Origin: Muraenolepis orangiensis
Taxonomy: Eukaryota; Chordata; Actinopteri; Gadiformes; Muraenolepididae
Length of the DNA: 64,000 nucleotides
NCBI GenBank assembly: GCA_027704905.1
Contig: CM051021.1
Coordinates: forward strand, 3,019,782-3,083,781
Reading direction: 5' to 3'
Shown: positions 21,493 through 40,109 of the stretch, one piece after another
Numbering within the stretch: position 1 is the first letter of the stretch
How the letters are laid out: each line of letters starts with the position of its first letter
Notes under the pieces: generated by a model
What the model was told of the DNA's origin: nothing
Database searches by the model: none
What the model saw: the letters and a program-made list of their open reading frames with translations, nothing else
Translations under genes and position numbers: made by a program

Positions 21493-24400
21493 CGACCATG
21501 ACAAGGAAACCGGTAGACGAGTCAGGCGGTTTATTGTAGGTTTTGAGAATAGTCTGACAAGCAGAGCAGATGGTCCCTGCTGGCGCTCCACCTGAGTGTG
21601 TGTGGTGGTGTCTGCTATAACCTGTGGGACCACTGTCAACCACACACTCCACAGGGATTGTACCAACAGAATGGATCAACGTAAACATAACATATCTGTC
21701 CTACGTCAGCTGCATGTGTACACATATCATATATCATCTAGAACCTAGATTATACCGGTCTGTACCTTTCTGTTCTGGAAGATTCTTCAGGAGAGTCTGA
21801 GAGCAACATGGGGGCTACAACTGTTTTGTTGTACAAAGTGGCTAAGTCTTCTGGGAAGACAGACAGACAGACACAACATAACAGTTGAAGTGCAAACACA
21901 TCCAGGTCTATGACTCACTACAAACAGAAGACAGCTTCATGTTGTAAAGTAACTAAACTGTAAGCCAAACCACTCACTCCCTGCAGTCCTGTGGTCGCAT
22001 GCATGGCCGGCATCTGTTGTCTCTGGAAGAAGCTACAGAATGAAATGACTATTTACTCATCATGGACCAACATGAAACATACTATGGGATGCTTTCAGAG
22101 CCATAAGGGTTGGTGCATGCTGGTGTCTTAAACCTTCATGTCAACACTGTCAATACTGGCAACACATTTAACACTATTAACACTATTAACACTATTAACA
22201 CTATTAACACTATTAACACTATTAACACTGTCAACACAATCAACACTATTAACACTATTAACACTGTCAACACTGTCAACACAATCAACACTATTAACAC
22301 TATTAACACGTCAACACTATTATCACTATTAACACTATTAACACAAATAACATTGTAAACACGTCAATACTATTAACACAATTAAAACTTTTACCCCTGT
22401 TAACACTGTTAACACTGTCAACACTATTAACACTATTAACATGTCAACACTATTAACACTAATAACACTAATAACACTAATAACACTGTCAACACTGTTA
22501 ACACTGTTAACATGTCAAACCTATTAACACCTTTAACACGTCAACACTATTAACACTATTAACACTGTTAACACTATTAACACTATTAACACTATTAACA
22601 CTATTAACATGTCAAACCTATTAACACAATTAACACGTCAACACTATTATCACTATTAACACAAATAACATTGTTAACACTGTCAACACGTCAACACTAT
22701 TAACACTATTAACACTGTCAACACCATTAACATGTCAAACCTATTAACACTATTAACACGTGAACACTATTAACACTATTAATACTAATAACACTATTAA
22801 CACTATTAACACGTCAACACTATTAACACTATAAACACTGTCAACACTGTCAACATTGTCAACATTGTCAACACTATAAACACTATAAACCCAATAACAC
22901 TATTAACACTGTTAACACTATTAACCCAATAACATTATTAACACTATTAGCACTATTAACACTATTAACACTATTAACACTATTAACAATATTAACAATA
23001 TTAACACTATTAACACAATAACACTATTAACACTATTAACACTATAAACACTATAAACACTATAAACACTATTAACACTATTAACACTATTAACAAGTCA
23101 ATACTCTTAACAGAGTATCAACAATGTTAACACTATTAGCACGTCTACACTATTAACAATATTGACACTATAAACACGTCAACACTAACAACACTATTAA
23201 CACTACGAACACTTCAAATCTGTCAACACTATTCTAACCCAATAATACTATTAACAGTATTAACACGTCAACACTATTAACACTATTAACACTATTAACA
23301 CATTAACACTATTAACACATTAACACTATTAACACTATTACAAATATTGACACTATAAACACATCAACACATCAATACTATCAACACTAATAACACTATT
23401 AACACTATTAACAAGTCAATACTCTTAACGCTGTCAACAATGTTAACACATCAACACTATTAACACTATTAACACTTTTAACACTATTCACACAATTAAC
23501 ACTGTCAAGTATATATAAGTCAACACTGTAAACACCAGTGGTGAAGCGTCAGGGCCTTCAAGGTATTCAGAGAAGACCCTGGAACTCTCAGATGAAACCA
23601 AAGAATCGAATTAATTGTATTAATAAAATGTAATACAATTTAATAACATTTAATACAATTTAAATAAAATGAATAAATGAGAATCGTATCTGTGTTATAA
23701 TACAGTGTTACGTTGATTTGTTTGTCTTTCTCGGTCCATGCACGACGCATTTGAGTGGTTTTGTGTTGGAAAAACAATGCAACCAATCAGATATTTTTCT
23801 GGGTTGCTGGGAAGAATATCCAACGTAAATCAACCAAAGTATTCCCGCTGACATTGGCCCTTAGACGGAACGATAGCGTACGTTTGGATTGACAATTTGA
23901 TCAACCAATCATATCGTGATTTGTAGCCAATGGGCGTATTCTTTCAGATTTCCCCGGCAGCTCAATATGGAGCTAGAGGGTGCAAGGTGGTGGCTGGCGC
24001 GAGAGTGGATCTAGCGTAGTGTTACGTTTTCTACGTTGTTTTTGTTACGCCAAAATGGCAACAGATGATGTCGTGGCGGAATTATTGTGTGAACCATTTT
24101 CAAGACGACCATTTAATGTTAAAATGGACATTATTAAAAGAGGCCGTCCAACACCTGACAATCTGGAGCTGACTCAAGTAGTCAAAGCAGGTTATGTTCG
24201 CCATTTTCAGTGTAGCAACTGGGAAAGATACCCGTGGCTAACGGGCTCTACTAGCCACAAGAGGCTCTACTGATGGGAGTGTTGCTATTTGGGACCGACA
24301 AGAGAGCAGGGAATTGGAACTTATTTTGGATCTGAAAAGCGATCATCTTTATGACCTGATGGTGGTCGAACAATTCATCCAGAAGGACAGGAGAATGGAT

Positions 24401-27400
24401 TTGGTCTTTAAGTGAACATCATTGGTGAGTGAGACTCATTTGTCTTTGCTGGTTTTGTCTCTGTGTTGCGTCTCGTTGAGCTGGTTGTTGCATTTTGTTT
24501 CCACACACTTGTTGACTGATTAGTTAATGGCTGTCTTGGATTTGTTAAGCATTGTTGTGCATTTGAATTGAGAGTTTGGACTTGATCTTTCTTTGCATCG
24601 CTTAACGTGAAAAGACTTAACGTAACTAAGAGTTACAAAACCACGATCAATAATCACCTAATTTGCATATGTTTTGTCATTAGCACTTTCACCTTTTCAC
24701 TTTCATTTTGACAGGTGAAAGTGCTAATGACAAGACATATGCCAGAGACATTTGGTGATTATTGATCGCTATTTTGGAACTTAAAGTTCCAAAGTTACGT
24801 TAAGCCTTTTCACGTGAAGCGTGTTAGACCGTCCCTTTAACCGATAGCCTGTGTGGTGGTCTGTGGTGGTCTGTTACTTCACTACATGGACTCTGCTTTA
24901 CAACTATGGTCCACTTGGAAATTGGCTGCGACAATCTGATCTTCCTAAATGAGATAAGGCATAAAGTGACTCCTCCGTGACGTCCGTCTGACTAGAACAA
25001 CTGAATTTTCGAATGGTGGTGGTGATGGTGTGGGTGGTGGTCTACAGCAGGGGTTCCCAAAGTGGGGGTCGCGGGACCCCGAGGGGGGGGGGGGGTCGCG
25101 AGATGATTTCAGAATCCTCTTGATGTGACCATGAGGTTTTTATTGTTAATAATAACGTGTGCATAGATATTTTTATATATGTACGGGTGACGAAAAATGA
25201 ATTTTGATTCCGACAGATTCACGACAGTATCATTTGGAGCTGAAAAAAAAGCCACACACAATTTTCAATATCACAATTCCCCCCCCCCCCCCCCCCCCTT
25301 GGACTTCACGATGTTCTCGATGGTGAAGCTCTGCGCACACGTTGTTTTTAATGTTCCAGTCCCTCCGGTGATAGTGGGGGGGGGGTCTGTTATGTTGGGG
25401 GTCGCGGGCTGAAAAGTTGTGGAACCCCTGGTCTACAGAAGGTCCAGTTGTGATAGACACGCTTCGCCACTGGTAAACACTTGTCAACATGTCAACTCCT
25501 CAACTCGTCAACGCGTCAACTCGTCAACGCGTCAACACGTCAACGCGTCAACTCGTCAACGCGTCAACTCGTCAACGCGTCAACACGTCAACGCGTCAAC
25601 GCGTCAACGCGTCAACGCGTCAACTCGTCAACGCGTCAACTCGTCAACGCGTCAACACGTCAACGCGTCAACACGTCAACACGTCAACACGTCAACTTGT
25701 CCTCCAACAAGCTCCTCCTTTCCAGTCTCTCCTCCTCCTCTTTCCCACTGTGAGGGTCACTCACCTTCATGTCGTCTGAGAGCTGTTTCCTCATCAGCAA
25801 GTGCTCCATGAAGCCCTAGAGTTCAGACACAACACTCTGTCTCTCAACATGTCAAACTAAACTTGATAAGGAAGTAAACAATGTGAAGTCAAAACAATAA
25901 CAGATTTACCCAGGAAGAGATCATTAGAATAAAGGTGCCATATTGGTTTGAAATGGCACCGTACAGCTAGCACAAATAGCCCAATCAGCACAGGCTCAAT
26001 CCACAGTTTAGTTACAGGGCCCAAAAGAGACCACTGGTTTAGAAAACATTGTCCACAGTTGACCACCAACATGAATTCCAGGGAGAATTGAAACTTAAAC
26101 TAAACGTGAGAAACCGATAAGATGCAGTGAGCCCATTTAAAGATGCTGTAGGTAAGATCCAATGGTATGAAGAGAGCAGAAAAGAAGAGGAGATTTTGAA
26201 ACTAAAAAACCAAACCTTCTCCCTCCCTCCCTAGGATTCCCTACATTTCTCCACTATTGAGAAGTGTTGCATTTCCTGCACCTGTGATTGACAGGCAAGA
26301 TGGATTCCCCCAATCAGTGAAGAGATGCCCTGATTGGTCCGAAATGACCCGGGAAGCGTCTAAAATACTCAAACAGAGGCCGGCTTGGTTAACTAGAGAC
26401 AGATATTATTACTCTCTGACTCACTAATAGCTGACATCTTAACTTGATCCTTGATCCTTGATCATCTTATCTTGATAAATACTCCTTAAGGCCCCGATCA
26501 CACTAAAGCGTTTTTGTAGCAGAAGGCGCGTTGGTGTTTTATACATCCGAGCAGAAAGGTGCCCGACGTTATACACAAGTTTTTCATTGTCCAATCAATT
26601 GAATTTAGAGGCGGGACTTAGGTGGTAATCCCGCAAACACACATGGAGGAGAGACTGATCGATGCTACTGATACCCGGGGCTGTATGATTTCACTGATCG
26701 GAATTACCACAATGTTTTTTAAAAGCCTGGAGGCGAATCAGCACAGCACTTGAGATATCGGGTAAGGCGCTTCCATTCATTTAAACTGTACTAACATTAA
26801 CCGGTAGCGTACAGTTAATGGTTCCACGTGTTTTAACTGCTTTCGAACGTGAGCGTTAACATTAGGTTAAGCAACTGAGTAGCTATTAGCTAACATCATT
26901 GTTTTCCCTGTATTGTTAGAGAAGGAATGCAGTACAAAGTGGAAGTAACTCAGGGAGTACATGAAGCAAAGGAGGGCAGAGAAAGAGAAACAGAGCGGGG
27001 GAAGGAGGGGCCTGAAAGGTGGAGCTTTATGGAGATTTAGTCCTTTCTTGAGCCCCATCTTAAGGAGAGACCAACGTTTGACTTGGAGTCAGCCAGGACA
27101 GTAACGTTACTGTCAGAGTACCAGAAAGAAGCCAACAGCACCTCTACATATTCAATCATGAAGTACCTTCAGCTGACAGTCCAGTATGTCTCGGAGCCTC
27201 CCGGAGGTGGGAGGGTATACCCTCAGCTCCTGGACCTGTAGGGCCTGGACCGGTGGTCTTCCCCTTACAGCCGGACCCCGTCCCGGGTCAGAACCAAGTG
27301 GAGGAACCGGGCTCTTTCTCTGGATCATCAACATACACACAGTGTGTGAGCTGTGTGCTTATAAAGTCATGTCAGTCAGCACTGAGGGTTTATTGTTAGA

Positions 27401-27467
27401 AAGTCATTTAAGTCAACTCTCAGATCTGATCATATGGTACCAGGAGGAACACCCTGTCCACCATGTG

Positions 27468-27547
<80 letters not shown>

Positions 27548-27786
27548 TCGCTTAAGCACCTCGCAATTGATCAAGCAAACAAAAATGAGAAACAAGAAGA
27601 TGTGGTGATAGGGGTCAACGACCCGCGACCAGCACACACCTGAGTAACCTCAGTAAGTGTGTGTGTGGACCTCTACCTCTGGGTATGTGCGGCAGTTGTG
27701 GTTTCGGAGGTTGGGAGGCCGGATGATGAGGCTCTGTTGACCAGGCAGCCTCTGGACCGGTCGTAATATGGTGATAGTAGATTGAC
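21493..27786 (-). CDS. spag17: spag17 exons B4'-B9', left-hand copy of the duplicated block
   Basis: These are the same exons as in the right-hand copy, displaced by 7760 bp: 27786-27677, 27319-27167, 25815-25765, 22032-21978, 21850-21766 and 21632-21493. I saw no difference in the exon bases of this copy that breaks a frame; the nearest change is 21458 G against 29218 A, just outside B9'. If both copies are real and spliced, B9 of the right copy (phase 1) would join B4' in frame and add 198 residues. If the duplication is an assembly artefact, only one set exists. The gene continues leftward toward a possible terminal exon at 19809. Confidence 0.6.
22139..23516 (+). repeat. 9-bp minisatellite (aacactatt)n (copy at 29899-31276)
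   Basis: About 150 degenerate units of aacactatt with aacactgtc and aacacgtca variants, in a spag17 intron. Confidence 0.93.
24599..24830. repeat. Imperfect inverted repeat of about 110 bp arms (copy at 32359-32590)
   Basis: The left arm contains cgatcaataatcacc and gtcattagcactttcacc. The right arm contains ggtgaaagtgctaatgac and ggtgattattgatcg, and both outer ends carry cttaacgt/acgttaag motifs. It lies within the hAT remnant and may be a separate fold-back insertion. Confidence 0.75.
25048..25430. mobile_element. Nested hAT MITE (copy 1; copy 2 at 32808-33190)
   Basis: The inverted ends caggggttcccaaagtggg and ttgtggaacccctg are flanked by GTCTACAG on both sides (25040-25047 and 25431-25438). 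It contains poly-G and poly-C runs and no transposase. It inserted into the older hAT. Confidence 0.85.
25480..25700 (+). repeat. 8-bp minisatellite (cgtcaacN)n (copy at 33240-33460)
   Basis: About 27 units of gtcaacgc, gtcaactc or gtcaacac. The two copies have equal length but a slightly different order of unit types. Confidence 0.93.
25816..26485. other. spag17 intron sequence, no separate gene
   Basis: Contains a MITE-like stretch (ttaaagatgctgtaggtaag at about 26137) and a ccaatcagtg...ctgattgg inverted motif near 26310-26340, but no reliable coding frame. Duplicated at 33576-34245. Confidence 0.4.
26486..27080 (+). pseudogene. PIF-Harbinger-type MADF/Myb-like remnant (copy 1; copy 2 at 34246-34840)
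   Basis: It begins with ggccccgatcacactaaagc, like a transposon terminus. Then come MEERLID and, in a shifted frame, YPGLYDFTDRNYHNV, the start of a MADF domain as found next to PIF-Harbinger transposases. A GTAAGG follows at about 26762. Across an intron-like gap, about 26920-27075 has ECSTKWK and WSFMEILSFLEPHLKERPTF, the end of the same domain. An in-frame stop and frameshifts show it is dead. It is opposite in strand to the spag17 exons around it. Confidence 0.6.
27472..27546 (+). repeat. (GT)n (copy at 35232-35306)
   Basis: About 37 GT units in the intron between B4' and B5'. Confidence 0.97.
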
Positions 27787-27792
27787 CTGGAA

Positions 27793-27915
<123 letters not shown>

Positions 27916-29252
27916 TTACAAGACTGGAATATCATTGGCTAAATGTTCTTAATAGGAATAGGATAGAATATGTTATATCATCTACATGTTATAATGAGGA
28001 TAGATAGAATACGTTATACTATCTAGTATTATAATGAGGATAGAAATAATACGCTATATCTAGTATTATAATGAGGATAGATAGAATACGCTATATCATC
28101 TAGTATTATAATGAGGATAGATGTAATAGGCTATATCATCTAGTATTATAATGAGGATAGATGTAATAGGCTATATCATCTAGTATTATAATGAGGATAG
28201 ATGTAATAGGCTATATCATCTAGTATTATAATGAGGATAGATGTAATAGGCTATATCATCTAGTATTATAATGAGGATAGATGTAATAGGCTATATCATC
28301 TAGTATTATAATGAGGATAGATGTAATAGGCTGTATTGCTTACCTGTATGTTTCACTTCTTTGTGCCCACATGGTCTCAGTTCGTCTTATACAGAACAGG
28401 AAGAGAACGAGGAAAAGTACAGTCATGTAAAAATGATGGTGGAGTATGTGGTTGGTGGCTGGTTGAAGCAGCCTCACCTGGCCCCAGTCAGACTGATTAG
28501 AGTCTGGTTGAAGCAGCCTCACCTGGCCCCAGTCAGACTGATTAGAGTCTGGTTGAAGCAGCCTCACCTGGCCCCAGTCAGACTGATTAGAGTCTGGTTG
28601 AAGCAGCCTCACCTGGCTCCAGTCAGACTGATTAGAGGCTGGTTGAAGCAGCCTCACCTGGCCCCAGTCTGACTGATAAGAGGCTGGTTAAATCAGCCTC
28701 ACCTGGCCCCAGTCAGACTGATTAGAGTCTGGTTGAAGCAGCCTCACCTGGCCCCAGTCTGACTGATTAGAGGCTGGTTAAATCAGCCTCACCTGGCCCC
28801 AGTCTGACTGATAGAGTCTGGTTGAAGCAGCCTCACCTGGCCCCCAGTCTGACCGATTAGAGTCTGGTTGAAGCAGCCTCACCTGGCCCCCAGTCTGACT
28901 GATTAGAGTCTGGTTGAAGCAGCCTCACCTGGCCCCAGTCAGACTGATTAGAGGCTGGTTGAAGCAGCCTCACCTGGCCCCAGTCTGACTGATTAGAGTC
29001 TGGGGCAGGTGAGGCTGCACACTGCACACTGTGGGTCCTTGGTAATCCAAGGCCCACAGGTTAATGCAGTCACTACACACACTCAGGACCAGCACTAGCA
29101 TGTACCAGCTGCTCTGTTCATTCAACAACTGCAAAACTCTACAAAAAGCAGTAAAGTCATCATCTACCAGTGCCTGTGTCGTTGGGAGAAGCCATTTCAG
29201 TAGCAGATAGCAACATGAACTGCTACATTTGGAGCCTGAACAGTGATCTCAC

Positions 29253-32200
29253 CGACCATGACAAGGAAACCGGTAGACGAGTCAGGCGGTTTATTGTAGG
29301 TTTTGAGAATAGTCTGACAAGCAGAGCAGATGGTCCCTGCTGGCGCTCCACCTGAGTGTGTGTGGTGGTGTCTGCTATAACCTGTGGGACCACTGTCAAC
29401 CACACACTCCACAGGGATTGTACCAACAGAATGGATCAACGTAAACATAACATATCTGTCCTACGTCAGCTGCATGTGTACACATATCATATATCATCTA
29501 GAACCTAGATTATACCGGTCTGTACCTTTCTGTTCTGGAAGATTCTTCAGGAGAGTCTGAGAGCAACATGGGGGCTACAACTGTTTTGTTGTACAAAGTG
29601 GCTAAGTCTTCTGGGAAGACAGACAGACAGACACAACATAACAGTTGAAGTGCAAACACATCCAGGTCTATGACTCACTACAAACAGAAGACAGCTTCAT
29701 GTTGTAAAGTAACTAAACTGTAAGCCAAACCACTCACTCCCTGCAGTCCTGTGGTCGCATGCATGGCCGGCATCTGTTGTCTCTGGAAGAAGCTACAGAA
29801 TGAAATGACTATTTACTCATCATGGACCAACATGAAACATACTATGGGATGCTTTCAGAGCCATAAGGGTTGGTGCATGCTGGTGTCTTAAACCTTCATG
29901 TCAACACTGTCAATACTGGCAACACATTTAACACTATTAACACTATTAACACTATTAACACTATTAACACTATTAACACTATTAACACTGTCAACACAAT
30001 CAACACTATTAACACTATTAACACTGTCAACACTGTCAACACAATCAACACTATTAACACTATTAACACGTCAACACTATTATCACTATTAACACTATTA
30101 ACACAAATAACATTGTAAACACGTCAATACTATTAACACAATTAAAACTTTTACCCCTGTTAACACTGTTAACACTGTCAACACTATTAACACTATTAAC
30201 ATGTCAACACTATTAACACTAATAACACTAATAACACTAATAACACTGTCAACACTGTTAACACTGTTAACATGTCAAACCTATTAACACCTTTAACACG
30301 TCAACACTATTAACACTATTAACACTGTTAACACTATTAACACTATTAACACTATTAACACTATTAACATGTCAAACCTATTAACACAATTAACACGTCA
30401 ACACTATTATCACTATTAACACAAATAACATTGTTAACACTGTCAACACGTCAACACTATTAACACTATTAACACTGTCAACACCATTAACATGTCAAAC
30501 CTATTAACACTATTAACACGTGAACACTATTAACACTATTAATACTAATAACACTATTAACACTATTAACACGTCAACACTATTAACACTATAAACACTG
30601 TCAACACTGTCAACATTGTCAACATTGTCAACACTATAAACACTATAAACCCAATAACACTATTAACACTGTTAACACTATTAACCCAATAACATTATTA
30701 ACACTATTAGCACTATTAACACTATTAACACTATTAACACTATTAACAATATTAACAATATTAACACTATTAACACAATAACACTATTAACACTATTAAC
30801 ACTATAAACACTATAAACACTATAAACACTATTAACACTATTAACACTATTAACAAGTCAATACTCTTAACAGAGTATCAACAATGTTAACACTATTAGC
30901 ACGTCTACACTATTAACAATATTGACACTATAAACACGTCAACACTAACAACACTATTAACACTACGAACACTTCAAATCTGTCAACACTATTCTAACCC
31001 AATAATACTATTAACAGTATTAACACGTCAACACTATTAACACTATTAACACTATTAACACATTAACACTATTAACACATTAACACTATTAACACTATTA
31101 CAAATATTGACACTATAAACACATCAACACATCAATACTATCAACACTAATAACACTATTAACACTATTAACAAGTCAATACTCTTAACGCTGTCAACAA
31201 TGTTAACACATCAACACTATTAACACTATTAACACTTTTAACACTATTCACACAATTAACACTGTCAAGTATATATAAGTCAACACTGTAAACACCAGTG
31301 GTGAAGCGTCAGGGCCTTCAAGGTATTCAGAGAAGACCCTGGAACTCTCAGATGAAACCAAAGAATCGAATTAATTGTATTAATAAAATGTAATACAATT
31401 TAATAACATTTAATAAAATTTAAATAAAATGAATAAATGAGAATCGTATCTGTGTTATAATACAGTGTTACGTTGATTTGTTTGTCTTTCTCGGTCCATG
31501 CACGACGCATTTGAGTGGTTTTGTGTTGGAAAAACAATGCAACCAATCAGATATTTTTCTGGGTTGCTGGGAAGAATATCCAACGTAAATCAACCAAAGT
31601 ATTCCCGCTGACATTGGCCCTTAGACGGAACGATAGCGTACGTTTGGATTGACAATTTGATCAACCAATCATATCGTGATTTGTAGCCAATGGGCGTATT
31701 CTTTCAGATTTCCCCGGCAGCTCAATATGGAGCTAGAGGGTGCAAGGTGGTGGCTGGCGCGAGAGTGGATCTAGCGTAGTGTTACGTTTTCTACGTTGTT
31801 TTTGTTACGCCAAAATGGCAACAGATGATGTCGTGGCGGAATTATTGTGTGAACCATTTTCAAGACGACCATTTAATGTTAAAATGGACATTATTAAAAG
31901 AGGCCGTCCAACACCTGACAATCTGGAGCTGACTCAAGTAGTCAAAGCAGGTTATGTTCGCCATTTTCAGTGTAGCAACTGGGAAAGATACCCGTGGCTA
32001 ACGGGCTCTACTAGCCACAAGAGGCTCTACTGATGGGAGTGTTGCTATTTGGGACCGACAAGAGAGCAGGGAATTGGAACTTATTTTGGATCTGAAAAGC
32101 GATCATCTTTATGACCTGATGGTGGTCGAACAATTCATCCAGAAGGACAGGAGAATGGATTTGGTCTTTAAGTGAACATCATTGGTGAGTGAGACTCATT

Positions 32201-35200
32201 TGTCTTTGCTGGTTTTGTCTCTGTGTTGCGTCTCGTTGAGCTGGTTGTTGCATTTTGTTTCCACACACTTGTTGACTGATTAGTTAATGGCTGTCTTGGA
32301 TTTGTTAAGCATTGTTGTGCATTTGAATTGAGAGTTTGGACTTGATCTTTCTTTGCATCGCTTAACGTGAAAAGACTTAACGTAACTAAGAGTTACAAAA
32401 CCACGATCAATAATCACCTAATTTGCATATGTTTTGTCATTAGCACTTTCACCTTTTCACTTTCATTTTGACAGGTGAAAGTGCTAATGACAAGACATAT
32501 GCCAGAGACATTTGGTGATTATTGATCGCTATTTTGGAACTTAAAGTTCCAAAGTTACGTTAAGCCTTTTCACGTGAAGCGTGTTAGACCGTCCCTTTAA
32601 CCGATAGCCTGTGTGGTGGTCTGTGGTGGTCTGTTACTTCACTACATGGACTCTGCTTTACAACTATGGTCCACTTGGAAATTGGCTGCGACAATCTGAT
32701 CTTCCTAAATGAGATAAGGCATAAAGTGACTCCTCCGTGACGTCCGTCTGACTAGAACAACTGAATTTTCGAATGGTGGTGGTGATGGTGTGGGTGGTGG
32801 TCTACAGCAGGGGTTCCCAAAGTGGGGGTCGCGGGACCCCGAGGGGGGGGGGGGGTCGCGAGATGATTTCAGAATCCTCTTGATGTGACCATGAGGTTTT
32901 TATTGTTAATAATAACGTGTGCATAGATATTTTTATATATGTACGGGTGACGAAAAATGAATTTTGATTCCGACAGATTCACGACAGTATCATTTGGAGC
33001 TGAAAAAAAAGCCACACACAATTTTCAATATCACAATTCCCCCCCCCCCCCCCCCCCCTTGGACTTCACGATGTTCTCGATGGTGAAGCTCTGCGCACAC
33101 GTTGTTTTTAATGTTCCAGTCCCTCCGGTGATAGTGGGGGGGGGGTCTGTTATGTTGGGGGTCGCGGGCTGAAAAGTTGTGGAACCCCTGGTCTACAGAA
33201 GGTCCAGTTGTGATAGACACGCTTCGCCACTGGTAAACACTTGTCAACATGTCAACTCCTCAACTCGTCAACGCGTCAACTCGTCAACGCGTCAACACGT
33301 CAACGCGTCAACTCGTCAACGCGTCAACTCGTCAACGCGTCAACACGTCAACGCGTCAACGCGTCAACGCGTCAACTCGTCAACGCGTCAACTCGTCAAC
33401 GCGTCAACACGTCAACGCGTCAACACGTCAACACGTCAACACGTCAACACGTCAACTTGTCCTCCAACAAGCTCCTCCTTTCCAGTCTCTCCTCCTCCTC
33501 TTTCCCACTGTGAGGGTCACTCACCTTCATGTCGTCTGAGAGCTGTTTCCTCATCAGCAAGTGCTCCATGAAGCCCTAGAGTTCAGACACAACACTCTGT
33601 CTCTCAACATGTCAAACTAAACTTGATAAGGAAGTAAACAATGTGAAGTCAAAACAATAACAGATTTACCCAGGAAGAGATCATTAGAATAAAGGTGCCA
33701 TATTGGTTTGAAATGGCACCGTACAGCTAGCACAAATAGCCCAATCAGCACAGGCTCAATCCACAGTTTAGTTACAGGGCCCAAAAGAGACCACTGGTTT
33801 AGAAAACATTGTCCACAGTTGACCACCAACATGAATTCCAGGGAGAATTGAAACTTAAACTAAACGTGAGAAACCGATAAGATGCAGTGAGCCCATTTAA
33901 AGATGCTGTAGGTAAGATCCAATGGTATGAAGAGAGCAGAAAAGAAGAGGAGATTTTGAAACTAAAAAACCAAACCTTCTCCCTCCCTCCCTAGGATTCC
34001 CTACATTTCTCCACTATTGAGAAGTGTTGCATTTCCTGCACCTGTGATTGACAGGCAAGATGGATTCCCCCAATCAGTGAAGAGATGCCCTGATTGGTCC
34101 GAAATGACCCGGGAAGCGTCTAAAATACTCAAACAGAGGCCGGCTTGGTTAACTAGAGACAGATATTATTACTCTCTGACTCACTAATAGCTGACATCTT
34201 AACTTGATCCTTGATCCTTGATCATCTTATCTTGATAAATACTCCTTAAGGCCCCGATCACACTAAAGCGTTTTTGTAGCAGAAGGCGCGTTGGTGTTTT
34301 ATACATCCGAGCAGAAAGGTGCCCGACGTTATACACAAGTTTTTCATTGTCCAATCAATTGAATTTAGAGGCGGGACTTAGGTGGTAATCCCGCAAACAC
34401 ACATGGAGGAGAGACTGATCGATGCTACTGATACCCGGGGCTGTATGATTTCACTGATCGGAATTACCACAATGTTTTTTAAAAGCCTGGAGGCGAATCA
34501 GCACAGCACTTGAGATATCGGGTAAGGCGCTTCCATTCATTTAAACTGTACTAACATTAACCGGTAGCGTACAGTTAATGGTTCCACGTGTTTTAACTGC
34601 TTTCGAACGTGAGCGTTAACATTAGGTTAAGCAACTGAGTAGCTATTAGCTAACATCATTGTTTTCCCTGTATTGTTAGAGAAGGAATGCAGTACAAAGT
34701 GGAAGTAACTCAGGGAGTACATGAAGCAAAGGAGGGCAGAGAAAGAGAAACAGAGCGGGGGAAGGAGGGGCCTGAAAGGTGGAGCTTTATGGAGATTTAG
34801 TCCTTTCTTGAGCCCCATCTTAAGGAGAGACCAACGTTTGACTTGGAGTCAGCCAGGACAGTAACGTTACTGTCAGAGTACCAGAAAGAAGCCAACAGCA
34901 CCTCTACATATTCAATCATGAAGTACCTTCAGCTGACAGTCCAGTATGTCTCGGAGCCTCCCGGAGGTGGGAGGGTATACCCTCAGCTCCTGGACCTGTA
35001 GGGCCTGGACCGGTGGTCTTCCCCTTACAGCCGGACCCCGTCCCGGGTCAGAACCAAGTGGAGGAACCGGGCTCTTTCTCTGGATCATCAACATACACAC
35101 AGTGTGTGAGCTGTGTGCTTATAAAGTCATGTCAGTCAGCACTGAGGGTTTATTGTTAGAAAGTCATTTAAGTCAACTCTCAGATCTGATCATATGGTAC

Positions 35201-35227
35201 CAGGAGGAACACCCTGTCCACCATGTG

Positions 35228-35307
<80 letters not shown>

Positions 35308-35546
35308 TCGCTTAAGCACCTCGCAATTGATCAAGCAAACAAAAATGAGAAACAAGAAGATGTGGTGATAGGGGTCAACGACCCGCGACCAGCACACACC
35401 TGAGTAACCTCAGTAAGTGTGTGTGTGGACCTCTACCTCTGGGTATGTGCGGCAGTTGTGGTTTCGGAGGTTGGGAGGCCGGATGATGAGGCTCTGTTGA
35501 CCAGGCAGCCTCTGGACCGGTCGTAATATGGTGATAGTAGATTGAC
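29253..35546 (-). CDS. spag17: spag17 exons B4-B9, right-hand copy of the duplicated block
   Basis: B4 (35546-35437) encodes STITILRPVQRLPGQQSLII and PNLRNHNCRTYPE. B5 (35079-34927, 51 codons) encodes VQALQVQELRVYPPTSGRL and RDILDCQLK. B6 (33575-33525) is a 51-nt exon, GFMEHLLMRKQLSDDMK, with clean TAG and GTGAGT sites. B7 (29792-29738, 55 nt) and B8 (29610-29526, 85 nt, DLATLYNKTVVAPMLL) join in phase (1 then 2). B9 (29392-29253, 140 nt, ILKTYNKPPDSSTGFLVMV) is a weaker candidate found by phase and open frame. B4 completes the codon left by B3. B4-B6 fit SPAG17 well; B7-B9 rest mainly on splice sites and phase. The block enters and leaves in phase 1. Confidence 0.68.
31296..33232 (+). mobile_element. 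hAT transposon remnant (copy 2)
   Basis: Same element as at 23536, carried in the second duplicate block. The same GTAAACAC flanks are present (31288-31295 and 33233-33240), so it moved with the block rather than inserting twice. Confidence 0.85.
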
Positions 35547-35552
35547 CTGGAA

Positions 35553-36255
<703 letters not shown>

Positions 36256-36269
36256 TATGAGGTACTCAC

Positions 36270-39949
<3,680 letters not shown>

Positions 39950-40109
39950 CTGGAACACACATTAAACATTATTTAAGAATAAGAGGAAACACCTGGAACA
40001 CGGCATAAGTTATTTAAGGATAATAAGGAAACACCTGGAAAACACACCATAAGTAATTTAAGGATAATGAGGAAACACATGAAACACATGACTTAAGTTA
40101 TTTAAGCAT

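Larger units (their letters stand above)
23536..25472 (+). mobile_element. hAT transposon remnant (copy 1) with 8-bp target duplication
   Basis: The inverted ends cagtggtgaagcgtc and gacacgcttcgccactg are flanked by GTAAACAC on both sides (23528-23535 and 25473-25480). From 24055 an ATG opens MATDDVVAELLCEPFSRRPF and then GRPTPDNLELTQVVKAGYVR, HFQCSNWERYPWLTGS, the N-terminal TTF-type zinc-finger region of hAT transposases. It stops at 24271, and nothing of the catalytic domain is left. A younger hAT MITE sits inside at 25048. Confidence 0.85.

Noticed and set aside
23980..24273. A host gene beginning MATDDVVAEL
   Set aside because: It lies within hAT termini and matches the N-terminal zinc-finger region of hAT transposases; only a fragment remains.
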